Shown here: positions 7,266-14,896 of the stretch, piece after piece
Layout: the number at the start of each line of letters is the position of its first letter
How positions within the stretch are numbered: position 1 is the stretch's first letter
From: DATGKD01 sp035294855
GTDB taxonomy: Bacteria > Actinomycetota > Acidimicrobiia > Acidimicrobiales > UBA8190
Assembly: GCA_035294855.1 (NCBI GenBank)
Contig: DATGKD010000133.1
Span: forward strand, 1 to 16,621
DNA length: 16,621 bases
Direction of reading: 5' to 3'
The notes under the pieces: generated by a model
What the model was told of the DNA's origin: nothing
Seen by the model: only the letters and a program-made list of their open reading frames with translations
The model's database searches: none
Made by a program: the position numbers and the translations under genes

Positions 7266-7444
7266 CGACCAGACGAACAGGGCGCCTGGCCAGCCGTCAG
7301 CTGCCAGTCGCCGGTCACCTGCGCCGCCCTTCCCGACCGCCGTGCGGTCGAGCCCGCAAGGGAGACGGAACCGGGCGGATATGGAGGTGGCCGACGACTG
7401 GGAACTGGCCCCTGGCACGGTGCCCTCGAACCAAGCGAGGACAC

Positions 7445-9856
7445 ATGGCGGACGCCATCACCGTGTCGGCTCCGGTCAGCGAGACCGACCGCACCCTTTC
7501 CTTCGAGACGGGCCGGCTGGCCCTGCAAGCAGACGGCGCCGTCATGGGGCGCCTGGGCGACACCATGGTGCTCGTCACCGCCACCGCGGCACGATCGGTG
7601 CGGGAAGGCACCGACTTCTTCCCCCTCACCGTGGACATCGAGGAGCGGATGTACGCCGCGGGGAAGATCCCGGGCTCGTTCTTCCGGCGGGAGGGGCGGG
7701 CCACCGATCAGGCCATCCTGACCGACCGGCTCATCGACCGGCCGCTGCGCCCGTCGTTTCCGACCGGCTTCCGCAACGAGGTCCACGTGGTCGGGACCGT
7801 CTTCGGCGCGGACCTGGTGAATCCCCACGACGTCCTCGCCATCAATACCGCGTCGGCGGCGCTCATGGTGTCGGGGATCCCGTTCGACGGGCCCATCGGG
7901 GCCGTTCGCCTGGCGTGGACGTCCGAGGGGACGTGGACGCCCCATGCCACCTATCAGGAAGGCGACGCCGCCACCTTCGAGCTCGTCGTGGCGGGACGGG
8001 CACTGTCAGAGGAGCCCGGGGCGGAGATCGCCATCATGATGGTGGAGGCGGGAGGCGTCGCGGACTCGTGGAAGCTCTACGAGGCGGGGACCCCGAAGGT
8101 CACCGAGGACGTGCTCGCCGAGGGCCTCGAGGCGGCCAAGACCTGGATCCGGGAGTCGATCGACCTGCAGCGTGAGCTCGTCGCCCGGGCGGGCACGAAG
8201 CCCACCATCGCCTACGAGCTCTTCTCCGACCACGGGGAGGACGTCTTCGCCCGCGTCTCTGAGCTCGCCTCCGACGCTCTGGCCAAGGCGAACACCATCA
8301 GCGACAAGGCCGAGCGCAACGCTGCGCTCGACGAGACGACAGCATCCGCGGTGGCGCAGCTGTCGGGGGAGTTCCCCGAGCGCGAGCGGGAGATCAAGGC
8401 GGCCGTGCGGGCGATCACGAAGAAGATCGTGCGCACGCGCATCATCGAGGAAGGCATCCGGATCGACGGTCGCGGCACCGCGGACATCCGGCCGCTGTCA
8501 GCCGAAGTGGGGATGATCCCCACCGCCCACGGTTCCGGCCTGTTCCAGCGAGGCGAGACGCAGGTGCTGAACATCACGACCCTCGGCATGCCGCGCATGA
8601 AGCAGGTCCTGGACACGATCGGCATCGACGAGTCCAAGCGCTACATGCACCATTACAACTTCCCGCCGTTCTCCACGGGCGAGACCGGTTTCATGCGCGG
8701 CCCCAAGCGTCGTGAGATCGGCCACGGGTTGCTCGCCGAGCGGGCGCTGTTGCCGGTGATCCCCTCCGAGGACGAGTTCCCCTACACGCTGCGCCTGGTG
8801 TCCGAGGTGCTGTCCTCCAACGGGTCCACCTCCATGGCGTCGGTGTGCGGTTCCACGCTCTCGCTCATGGACGCGGGCGTCCCGATCAAGGACCCGGTGG
8901 CGGGGATCGCCATGGGGCTCGTGGCCGAGGACGGCACGTACGTCACGCTGACCGACATCCTGGGGGCGGAGGACGCCCTCGGCGACATGGACTTCAAGGT
9001 CGCGGGCACGCGTGACGCGGTGACCGCGCTGCAGCTCGACACGAAGATCGACGGACTTCCGGCCGACGTGCTCGCCACGGCGCTGCGTCAGGCCCACGAC
9101 GCCCGGCTCGTCATCCTCGACGTGATGGAGCGGGCCATCGCCGAGCCCCGGCCAGAGGTCGCCGACAACGCTCCCAAGATCGTGTCCTTCCAGATCCCCG
9201 TGGACCGCATCGGCGAGGTGATCGGGCCCAAGGGCAAGGTGATCAACGCGCTCCAGGCCGAGACCGGGACCGACATCGCGGTGGACGACGACGGCCTCTT
9301 CGGCATCGTCACGATCGGTGCGAAGGACGGCGGTGCGGTGGCCGAGGCGAAGCGGCGGATCTACCTCATCGTCGAGCCGCCCGAGGCCGAGGTGGGCGCG
9401 ACCTATCCGGGCAAGGTCGTGAACATCACCAAGTTCGGCGCGTTCGTGAACATCCTCCCCGGCCGCGACGGCCTGCTGCACATATCGAAGATCGGCGGCG
9501 GCAAGCGCGTCGAGCGGGTGGAGGACGTCCTGTCGCTCGGGCAGGAGCTGGAGGTGCGGGTCGACGACATCGACCCGCAGGGCAAGGTGTCACTGTCGCT
9601 CGCCGGCGACCCCCCGGCGAGCGCGGGCAACGGCGGGCCGGGGAGCTCCACCGGGGCGGCCGCTGCGCCCCGCCGGGCCGACGGGAGCAGGCGGTCGGAC
9701 GAGCCCGCGGTCCCGGTGGCGTCGTTCGAAGCCGCCTTCGAGGCGGAGCTCGCCGACGAGTTCGGCGACCTCGGCCCGGGGCCGGCGGCGGGCGCCGAAC
9801 GTGACCGGGGCGGCGAGCGCGGCGGCGATCGGCGCCCGCGACGCCGGCGCAGGTGA
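7445..9856 (+). CDS. pnp: Polyribonucleotide nucleotidyltransferase (PNPase)
   Basis: PNPase degrades RNA 3' to 5' by phosphorolysis and can add tails. The 803 residues contain the first RNase PH-like domain (FETGRLALQADG, FFPLTVDIEERMYAAGKIPGS), an all-helical linker, and the second RNase PH-like domain with the catalytic segment EDALGDMDFKVAG; D510, D516 and K518 line up with the E. coli active-site residues D486, D492 and K494. A KH domain (VIGPKGKVI) and an S1 domain (GKVVNITKFGAFVNILPGRDGLLHIS as its core) follow. The tail of about 85 residues is Gly/Ala-rich and ends in Arg repeats, which may bind RNA. ATG 7445 follows GAGG at 7437-7440. The order rpsO-pnp-M16 peptidase is common in actinobacteria. 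Confidence 0.98.
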   Translation: MADAITVSAPVSETDRTLSFETGRLALQADGAVMGRLGDTMVLVTATAARSVREGTDFFPLTVDIEERMYAAGKIPGSFFRREGRATDQAILTDRLIDRPLRPSFPTGFRNEVHVVGTVFGADLVNPHDVLAINTASAALMVSGIPFDGPIGAVRLAWTSEGTWTPHATYQEGDAATFELVVAGRALSEEPGAEIAIMMVEAGGVADSWKLYEAGTPKVTEDVLAEGLEAAKTWIRESIDLQRELVARAGTKPTIAYELFSDHGEDVFARVSELASDALAKANTISDKAERNAALDETTASAVAQLSGEFPEREREIKAAVRAITKKIVRTRIIEEGIRIDGRGTADIRPLSAEVGMIPTAHGSGLFQRGETQVLNITTLGMPRMKQVLDTIGIDESKRYMHHYNFPPFSTGETGFMRGPKRREIGHGLLAERALLPVIPSEDEFPYTLRLVSEVLSSNGSTSMASVCGSTLSLMDAGVPIKDPVAGIAMGLVAEDGTYVTLTDILGAEDALGDMDFKVAGTRDAVTALQLDTKIDGLPADVLATALRQAHDARLVILDVMERAIAEPRPEVADNAPKIVSFQIPVDRIGEVIGPKGKVINALQAETGTDIAVDDDGLFGIVTIGAKDGGAVAEAKRRIYLIVEPPEAEVGATYPGKVVNITKFGAFVNILPGRDGLLHISKIGGGKRVERVEDVLSLGQELEVRVDDIDPQGKVSLSLAGDPPASAGNGGPGSSTGAAAAPRRADGSRRSDEPAVPVASFEAAFEAELADEFGDLGPGPAAGAERDRGGERGGDRRPRRRRR

Positions 9857-9905
9857 CCGGCGCTCGGGCCGACTCGGGGTCCGCGGGAGCGCCCCACCAG
9901 CTGCG

Positions 9906-11138
9906 GTGATCTGCACGGAGCTCCTCGAGTGCGGCGTCCGGCTCGTCACCGAGCAGATGGCGGACGTCCGGTCGGTGACCGTCGGCGTGTGGGTGGGCAC
10001 CGGCTCGCGTGACGAGGACGACCATCTGTCGGGCGCATCTCACTTCCTCGAGCACCTCCTGTTCAAAGGCACGCCCACCTGGGGCGCGGCGCAGATCGCC
10101 GAGGCGGTCGACGAGGTGGGCGGCGACATGAACGCCTTCACCGCCAAGGAGTACACGGCCTTCTACGTCCGGCTCCTCGCCGAGCGACTCCCGCTCGCGT
10201 TGGACGTGCTGGGAGCGATCATGACGGCGCCCGCCCTCAGGCCCGAGGACGTCGACGCCGAGCGCCAGGTGATCCTCGACGAGATCCTCATGCACGCCGA
10301 CGAGCCGGCGGACTTCGCCGCCGAGCGGTGCACCGCGGCGCTCTTCCCCGAGCATCCCCTCGGACGCGAGGCCCTCGGCACGGCGTCGAGCGTCGCCCGC
10401 TTGGACCGGCGTGCCATCGAGCAGTTCTTCGACTCGCACTACCGGACAGAGAACCTCGTCGTGGCCGCGGCCGGGGACGTGACGCACGCCGAGGTGGCCG
10501 AGCGCATCGAGGAGCGGTTCGCCGGACGGGGAGGGGGAGGAGCCCCGTCCCGGATCGGGCCGTCGGCACCAGCGGAACGCCTCGTGGTCGACCGCCGTTC
10601 CACTGAGCAGGTGCACATGGTCCTGGGCATGCGCTGCCCCGGGCGTCATGCGCCCGAGCGATGGCCGTTGGCGGTGCTGAACCACGTGCTCGGAGGCGGT
10701 ATCTCGAGCCGCCTGTTCCAGGAGGTGCGTGAGCGCCGGGGCCTCGCGTATTCCGTCTGGTCGGAGCGGACCCATTACGACGAACTCGGGACGTTGACGG
10801 TGGCGGTCGGGACCGCACCGGAGCATGCCCCCGAGGTGCTCGGACTGATCCACGGTGAGCTCGACCGTCTCGGCGCAGACGGCATCACCGAGCGCGAGCT
10901 CGAAGTGGCCAAGGGGCACCTGCGGGCCGAGACGCTGTTGTCGCTCGAGGACTCCGGTGCACGCATGAGCCGCATCGGCACGAGCTTGTTGCTCCACGGG
11001 CGCGTCCTCGAGGTCGACGAGGTCCTGGACAAGGTCGACGCGGTGACGGTCGACGATGTCGGTGCGCTGGGGGCGACACTGGCCGGTGGCCCTCGGACCT
11101 TGTCCGTCGTCGGACCGTTCGACCCGGCGTCGTCCTGA
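9906..11138 (+). CDS. M16 family zinc metallopeptidase (processing-peptidase-like)
   Basis: The product resembles the beta subunit of mitochondrial processing peptidase and the YmxG/PqqL-type bacterial proteins. The inverted zinc motif HFLEH lies at 46-50 and the third ligand is E126 in ILDEILM, giving the M16 spacing. The GGDMNAFTAKEYTAFYV segment and the C-terminal non-catalytic M16 repeat (GLAYSVWSER, RAETLLSLED) are present. There is no signal peptide or membrane helix, so it should be cytoplasmic. GTG 9906 is chosen because the homologous region starts there and gives 410 residues. The in-frame GTG 9801 lies inside pnp and would add 35 Ala/Arg-rich residues. No good ribosome binding site is seen. 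It starts 49 nt after pnp, so co-transcription is likely. The natural substrate is unknown. Confidence 0.93.
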   Translation: MICTELLECGVRLVTEQMADVRSVTVGVWVGTGSRDEDDHLSGASHFLEHLLFKGTPTWGAAQIAEAVDEVGGDMNAFTAKEYTAFYVRLLAERLPLALDVLGAIMTAPALRPEDVDAERQVILDEILMHADEPADFAAERCTAALFPEHPLGREALGTASSVARLDRRAIEQFFDSHYRTENLVVAAAGDVTHAEVAERIEERFAGRGGGGAPSRIGPSAPAERLVVDRRSTEQVHMVLGMRCPGRHAPERWPLAVLNHVLGGGISSRLFQEVRERRGLAYSVWSERTHYDELGTLTVAVGTAPEHAPEVLGLIHGELDRLGADGITERELEVAKGHLRAETLLSLEDSGARMSRIGTSLLLHGRVLEVDEVLDKVDAVTVDDVGALGATLAGGPRTLSVVGPFDPASS

Positions 11139-11212
11139 CCCTCGCCCGGGCGGGGCTCGGGACGGCGATCGTCTGCCCGGGGCGGCCGGCGAGCGGGGCC
11201 TGTCGCCCCGTG

Positions 11213-11252
11213 CGCGCCGCTCCCACCGTTCACGCGCCGCTCCCACCCTTTA
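11213..11252 (+). repeat. Tandem repeat, two 20-bp units
   Basis: CGCGCCGCTCCCACC occurs at 11213-11227 and 11233-11247. With the following five bases, GTTCA and CTTTA, the two 20-bp units match at 18 of 20 positions. Only two units exist, so this is either a small duplication or a paired binding site. Confidence 0.7.
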
Positions 11253-11278
11253 CGACGCTCCGGCGTAATCGCGCCACG

Positions 11279-11301
11279 AATCGCGCGCCGCGGCGATTTT
11301 T
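11279..11301 (+). terminator. Intrinsic-terminator-like element after the M16 peptidase gene
   Basis: AATCGC (11279-11284) pairs with GCGATT (11293-11298) around an 8-nt GC-rich loop, and the run TTTTT covers 11297-11301. The stem is short for a terminator in a GC-rich genome, but a five-T run is rare in this window. It would close the pnp-M16 transcript. Confidence 0.45.
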
Positions 11302-11344
11302 GAGGCCGCGTTGTCGCCAGACAGGGCTGCGACGCCGTTGTGTT

Positions 11345-11359
11345 TGAGGGGAGACCTCA
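11345..11359. promoter_or_regulatory. 15-bp palindrome TGAGG-N5-CCTCA upstream of the sugar transferase
   Basis: Perfect 5-bp arms flank GGAGA, about 93 bp before ATG 11452. The size fits a dimeric repressor site, but no promoter hexamers are convincing nearby, and a chance match is possible. Confidence 0.25.
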
Positions 11360-11451
11360 CCGGGCACGGTCAACTCGACTTGTGGAGTGCTCCGTCCGCC
11401 CGGCGCCTCCCGGCGGCAGCAGATCAACGACGATCCAACGACCACCCGGGG

Positions 11452-13218
11452 ATGCCCATGCTTTTCGGCCGCACGACGCCGTGGCTGACACCGCGTTACC
11501 CAGGCGACCTCGCTCGCGGGCGAGGGCCCCGGTCGAGCCCGGACGGTGTCCGGTCCGCCATGATCGCCTCGGCGGCCGTCGCCATCAGCGACCTGGTCCT
11601 GCTCACGGTGGTGATGGTGGTCGCCGGCGTGGGGTCGCCACTGGGAGTGGGGGCCTTCCTGGTCCTGGCGGGTGGCCTGCTCGCCGCCCGCGGCCAGTTC
11701 CGCGCGCGCATCACCCTCTCGCTGGTCGGTGACCTCGGCCCCATCGTGACCTCGGTGGCGGCGTCGCTCGTCGTCGTCGCCATCCTGGGCGGCTTCGACC
11801 ACCACGTCGCGGGGGCCCTCCACGCCGGCATCGCCGCCGTCGTGGCCATGGTCCTGGCTCGCGCCGTCCTGTACGCCGCCCTGCGTGCCCTGCGGATGCG
11901 CCGGGTCCTCGCCGAGCCCACGCTGGTCATCGGCTCGGGACCGCTCGCCGCCCGTTTCGCCGACGTGCTGCGGGAGCACCGTGAATACGGACTCGAGCCC
12001 GTGGGCTTCCTCGACGACGTCGACGGGCCCGACGAGCTCGACGAAGAGGTGACGCTGCCGGGCCCGCTGCTGGGCCGCGTTCCGCACTTGCCGAGTGTCA
12101 TCGTCGAACACGGCGTCCAGCGCGTGGTCATCGCCTTCGGCGCGGCGCGCGAGTCGGCGATGGTCGACATCGTGCGGGCCTGCGTCGACGCGTCGGTCAA
12201 CGTCCACGTGCTGCCGCGCTTCTACGAGCTGGGCTGGACGCCCAGGCACTGCCAGATGGACGACGTGTGGGGCTACCCGATCGTGCGGCTTCCCCATTCG
12301 GCATGGCGCCCCTTGGGCCGGTTCGCCAAGCGTTCGCTCGATGTCGTCGTGGCGAGCGCCGCGCTCCTGGCCGTGTCCCCGCTGTACGTGGCGCTCGCCC
12401 TCGCCGTCAAGGTCTCGAGCCCGGGCCCGGTCTACTTCCGACAGGTCCGGGTGGGGGAGCGGTCGCGGCCGGTGGAGATCCTCAAGTTCCGCTCGATGCG
12501 GGTCAACGACGACGCCGATGTGACCTGGGACGTGGGCGACGACGAGCGGGTGACGCCGGTCGGCCGGTTCATGCGCGACTTCAGCCTCGACGAGCTGCCC
12601 CAGCTGTGGAACGTCGTCCGAGGCGACATGTCCCTCGTCGGGCCACGGCCCGAGCGCCCGTACTTCGTCGAGCGGTTCCGCGACGAGATCGACCACTACG
12701 ACCGACGTCACCGCATGCCCGGAGGTCTCACCGGCCTTGCGCAGGTGCACGGGCTGCGCGGCGCGCGCACGTCCATCGAGGACCGGGCGCGGCTCGACAA
12801 CCATTACATCCAGACATGGTCGTTCTGGCGTGACGTCGCCATCCTGGTCCGCACGCCGATCGTGGTGGTCCACCACGCGTGGCGAGACCGCGTCGACGCG
12901 CGCCCCAGCCTGCGAAAGGCGCGCCCGGCAAGCGACGAGCGCGCGTTCCGGCCCCGTCGTCCGGAGATCCCCGGCATGGAGGACCGCCGTCCGGCCTCCG
13001 GAACGCGCCCCGGCCACCGCACGGCGCGCCCGGCCTTCCTCGACCGGCACGCACCGGGTACGCGGGTGGTCGAACGCCCCACCCGTGGCGGGCAGGCCCC
13101 GTCGGAACAGGCAGAACCGCGCGACGAGGCCGACTCGATGGTGTCGCTGCTCGTCGGGAGCTCCGTTCAGGACCGCGACCCGTCCCCAGACGGCACCGGG
13201 AGCGCGCCCGCCGTCTGA
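11452..13218 (+). CDS. Undecaprenyl-phosphate sugar-1-phosphate transferase (WbaP/WcaJ-like)
   Basis: This membrane enzyme family moves a sugar-1-phosphate from a nucleotide sugar onto polyprenyl phosphate, the first step of exopolysaccharide, O-antigen or glycoprotein glycan synthesis. About four hydrophobic segments lie at roughly 35-145. A soluble Rossmann-like part follows (TLVIGSGPLAARFADVLREH, GFLDDVDGPDE). The catalytic transferase domain then begins with RSLDVVVASAALLAVSPLYVAL, has KFRSM at 345-349, and ends with LDELPQLWNVVRGDMSLVGPRP, where D380-E381 match the family's key acidic pair. After about residue 485 comes a tail of about 105 residues rich in Arg and Pro, beyond the usual end of the family. 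ATG 11452 is preferred, with ATG 11458 and TTG 11311 as alternatives; only a GGGG precedes it. No glycosyltransferase or flippase genes are adjacent, so the pathway cannot be named. Confidence 0.92.
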   Translation: MPMLFGRTTPWLTPRYPGDLARGRGPRSSPDGVRSAMIASAAVAISDLVLLTVVMVVAGVGSPLGVGAFLVLAGGLLAARGQFRARITLSLVGDLGPIVTSVAASLVVVAILGGFDHHVAGALHAGIAAVVAMVLARAVLYAALRALRMRRVLAEPTLVIGSGPLAARFADVLREHREYGLEPVGFLDDVDGPDELDEEVTLPGPLLGRVPHLPSVIVEHGVQRVVIAFGAARESAMVDIVRACVDASVNVHVLPRFYELGWTPRHCQMDDVWGYPIVRLPHSAWRPLGRFAKRSLDVVVASAALLAVSPLYVALALAVKVSSPGPVYFRQVRVGERSRPVEILKFRSMRVNDDADVTWDVGDDERVTPVGRFMRDFSLDELPQLWNVVRGDMSLVGPRPERPYFVERFRDEIDHYDRRHRMPGGLTGLAQVHGLRGARTSIEDRARLDNHYIQTWSFWRDVAILVRTPIVVVHHAWRDRVDARPSLRKARPASDERAFRPRRPEIPGMEDRRPASGTRPGHRTARPAFLDRHAPGTRVVERPTRGGQAPSEQAEPRDEADSMVSLLVGSSVQDRDPSPDGTGSAPAV

Positions 13219-13258
13219 TTCCCGCCGCGCGCCGGGCTCACTGGCCCTGCCGTGAAGC

Positions 13259-13275
13259 GCCTCGGGCGACGAGGC
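13259..13275 (+). terminator. Hairpin between the sugar transferase and dapB
   Basis: GCCTCG/CGAGGC form a 6-bp stem with a 5-nt loop, 40 nt after the transferase stop and before the dapB -10-like element. There is no T run. It could mark the 3' end of the transferase transcript by a factor-dependent route; confidence is low. Confidence 0.3.
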
Positions 13276-13300
13276 CGACCCTCGCCTTCAACGCCGTCGG

Positions 13301-13306
13301 TAGGGT
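13301..13306 (+). promoter_or_regulatory. -10-like TAGGGT, leaderless promoter candidate for dapB
   Basis: TAGGGT ends 6 nt before the dapB GTG, so transcription would begin at or next to the start codon. No Shine-Dalgarno sequence precedes this GTG, which agrees with leaderless translation. No clear -35 is seen. Confidence 0.5.
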
Positions 13307-13312
13307 TGGCCC

Positions 13313-14122
13313 GTGACCCGGGTGGGAGTGATGGGCGCGGGGGGACGCATGGGGCGCGCCGTGTGCCGGGCGGTGGCCGACGACCCCGAACTCGACCTCG
13401 TGTGCGCAGTCGACCCGGACCTTTCGCCCGACGAGGCGGGGTCGGTACTCGCCGGCATCGACAGTGATGTGGCGGTCGGCGCCGACATCGAGTTGCTCGC
13501 CCGCACCGAAGCGAGCGTGGCCGTCGACTTCACCGTGGCCGAGGCGGCGATGCAGCACATGCGCTGGTGCGCGTCGCATGGCGTGCACGCCGTGGTCGGC
13601 ACCACCGGCATCCCCCCGGAGTTCCTGGCCGACGTGGGAGCGGAGTTCGCCCGCGGCGTCGCCAATTGCGTGGTCGCCCCGAACTTCGCCATCGGCGCGG
13701 TGCTCATGATGCGGTTCGCGGAGTTGGCCGCGCCGTACATGGACAGTGCGGAGATCGTCGAACTGCACCACGACGGCAAGCTCGACGCGCCGTCGGGGAC
13801 CGCGCTGCTCACCGCCGACCGCATGGGCGCGGCGCGTCTCGCCGCCGAAGCGGGCCCCTGGCCCGCGGACCGGACGACGACCGAGGTGGTGGCCGGGGTG
13901 CGCGGCGGTGCCGGCGCAGAAGGCGTGCACATGCACTCGGTCCGCCTCCCCGGTCTTGTCGCCCACCAGGAGGTCATCTTCGGAGCGACCGGCCAGAGCC
14001 TCACCGTCCGCCACGACGCCTACGACCGGAGCTCGTTCATGCCCGGTGTGCTCATGGCGGTGAAAGCGGTCGCGCAGCGACCCGGCATGACCATCGGCCT
14101 CGACGCGCTGCTCGGGCTCTGA
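13313..14122 (+). CDS. dapB: 4-hydroxy-tetrahydrodipicolinate reductase DapB
   Basis: DapB reduces hydroxy-tetrahydrodipicolinate with NAD(P)H in the lysine/diaminopimelate pathway, supplying the cell wall as well as protein. The 269 residues start with the dinucleotide-binding loop VGVMGAGGRMGRAV, then DFTVAEAA and VGTTG. The catalytic signature ELHHDGKLDAPSGTA covers 150-164; H152 and K156 match the E. coli catalytic His159 and Lys163. HSVRLPGLVAHQEVIFG and the RxxFxxGVLMAV-type ending are also intact. The GTG start gives exactly the family N-terminus. dapB often follows the M16 peptidase gene in actinobacteria; here the sugar transferase gene lies between them. dapA is not in the window. 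Confidence 0.97.
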   Translation: MTRVGVMGAGGRMGRAVCRAVADDPELDLVCAVDPDLSPDEAGSVLAGIDSDVAVGADIELLARTEASVAVDFTVAEAAMQHMRWCASHGVHAVVGTTGIPPEFLADVGAEFARGVANCVVAPNFAIGAVLMMRFAELAAPYMDSAEIVELHHDGKLDAPSGTALLTADRMGAARLAAEAGPWPADRTTTEVVAGVRGGAGAEGVHMHSVRLPGLVAHQEVIFGATGQSLTVRHDAYDRSSFMPGVLMAVKAVAQRPGMTIGLDALLGL

Positions 14123-14171
14123 TCTCCGGCCCTCCTCCCGGCACGGTCCCGGCGGGCAAAGGGCGCGTTGG

Positions 14172-14177
14172 TAGCGT
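14172..14177 (+). promoter_or_regulatory. -10-like TAGCGT, leaderless promoter candidate for the first tetR gene
   Basis: TAGCGT lies 7 nt before GTG 14185, the same layout as at ribF, dapB and the second tetR gene. There is no Shine-Dalgarno sequence, and no -35 is recognised. It helps fix the start at GTG 14185. Confidence 0.45.
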
Positions 14178-14184
14178 TCGCAGC

Positions 14185-14754
14185 GTGGAGGGCACGCGCC
14201 AGCGCATCCTCGAGGCGACGTACACCTGCGTGGCCCGGTGGGGCCTGACGAAGACCACGGTCGAGGACGCGGCGCGTGAAGCCGGCGTGTCGCGGGCGAC
14301 GGTGTACCGCTACTTCCCCGGAGGCCGCGACGAGCTCGTCGACGCCGTGGTGTCGTGGCAGCACCTGCAGTTCTTCGCCCGCCTGTACGAGGAGGTGCAG
14401 GGATCCACCTCGCTCGAGGAGGTCCTCGAACGCGGCCTGCTGTTCGCCCGCCAGGCCGTGCTCGAGCACGAGGTGCTCCAGAAGGTCCTCCAGACCGAGC
14501 CCAACGTGCTATTGCCGAAGCTCTCGGTGGAGTCGAAACGCACGGTCGGGCTCATCAGCGGATTCCTCGTGCCGTACCTCCACCAGCACGGCCTGGCGCC
14601 CGGCGTGGACATCCATGACGCCGCCGACTTCGTGGCGAGGATGATCCTGTCGTACATCTCGTCGCCGGGGCACTGGGACCTGGGCGATCCCGAGCAGGTG
14701 GCCCTGTTGGTGCGCACCGAGCTCCTGGCGGGCGTCGTGACCGCCCCGGGCTGA
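14185..14754 (+). CDS. TetR/AcrR family transcriptional regulator (first of a pair)
   Basis: The 189-residue product has the N-terminal TetR DNA-binding domain: RQRILEATYTCVARWGLTKTTVEDAAREAG with the helix-turn-helix at about 24-43 and the SRATVYRYFPGGRDEL recognition region. Residues 60-189 form the helical ligand and dimerisation part and include EPNVLLPKL at 105-113. It is clearly paralogous to the next gene in both halves (KTTVEDAAREAGVSRATVYR against KTTLDDVARRAACSRATVYR, and EPNVLLP against EPDVVLP). It starts 62 nt after dapB and has its own leaderless-type -10 element. Its ligand and targets are unknown. The tandem arrangement suggests it may act on the same genes as its neighbour, an inference. 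Confidence 0.93.
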   Translation: MEGTRQRILEATYTCVARWGLTKTTVEDAAREAGVSRATVYRYFPGGRDELVDAVVSWQHLQFFARLYEEVQGSTSLEEVLERGLLFARQAVLEHEVLQKVLQTEPNVLLPKLSVESKRTVGLISGFLVPYLHQHGLAPGVDIHDAADFVARMILSYISSPGHWDLGDPEQVALLVRTELLAGVVTAPG

Positions 14755-14859
14755 CGCGACCCCTCGCCGCCCGTCGTCCCAGGCCAGACGCATCGCCGGC
14801 CCGTTCACCGTTCAGCCACGTGCGAACTCGTGGAGCGCCGCCGCGGCCCGGACGAGTCG

Positions 14860-14889
14860 TTGACAATGAGACATCTCGAGCATTACTGT
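14860..14889 (+). promoter_or_regulatory. Promoter of the second tetR gene (TTGACA-N18-TACTGT)
   Basis: TTGACA at 14860-14865 is a perfect -35 hexamer, and TACTGT at 14884-14889 is a good -10, 18 bp apart. The GTG start follows 7 nt after the -10, so the mRNA would be leaderless. This is the strongest promoter seen in the window and should drive both the regulator and the diiron gene. Confidence 0.8.
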
Positions 14890-14895
14890 CTCATT
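14865..14895. promoter_or_regulatory. 31-bp inverted repeat, likely operator of the second TetR regulator
   Basis: AATGAGACA (14865-14873) is the exact reverse complement of TGTCTCATT (14887-14895), with 13 bp between the arms. The half-site centres are 22 bp apart, about two helical turns. The element runs from the last base of the -35 across the -10 to the base before the start codon, so a bound dimer would block RNA polymerase. Its low G+C stands out from the surroundings. Autorepression by the adjacent TetR protein is the simplest reading; binding by the first TetR is also possible. Confidence 0.75.
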
Positions 14896-14896
14896 C

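Larger units (their letters stand above)
11139..11451. other. 313-bp non-coding stretch with hairpins and repeats
   Basis: No plausible gene is seen. From left to right it holds a GC-rich hairpin at 11193-11211 (CGGGGC/GCCCCG), two 20-bp tandem units at 11213-11252, a pair of AATCGCGC words at 11267 and 11279, a terminator-like element at 11279-11301, and a TGAGG-N5-CCTCA palindrome at 11345-11359. It separates the pnp-M16 unit from the sugar transferase and is slightly richer in T tracts than its neighbours. Confidence 0.6.

Noticed and set aside
9426..11246. A 606-codon minus-strand open frame across the end of pnp and the M16 gene
   Set aside because: Composition is low in complexity and rich in Arg, Gly and His, with no motif; the + strand genes are fully supported by conserved residues.
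11213..11286. CRISPR array or replication iterons
   Set aside because: Only two copies of each short repeat exist, without spacers of regular size or any cas or replication gene nearby.
11230..13050. A second 606-codon minus-strand open frame, across the sugar transferase
   Set aside because: Same reasoning: it mirrors the third codon position bias of the real gene and has no recognisable domain.
13567..14184. Long N-terminal extension of the first TetR regulator reading through dapB
   Set aside because: The extension is an out-of-phase reading of dapB. GTG 14185, next to a -10-like element, gives the normal TetR N-terminus.
14816..14833. CCACG-N8-CGTGG as another operator between the tetR genes
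   Set aside because: The arms are only 5 bp, GC-rich and not placed over a promoter; the 31-bp palindrome downstream is far stronger.
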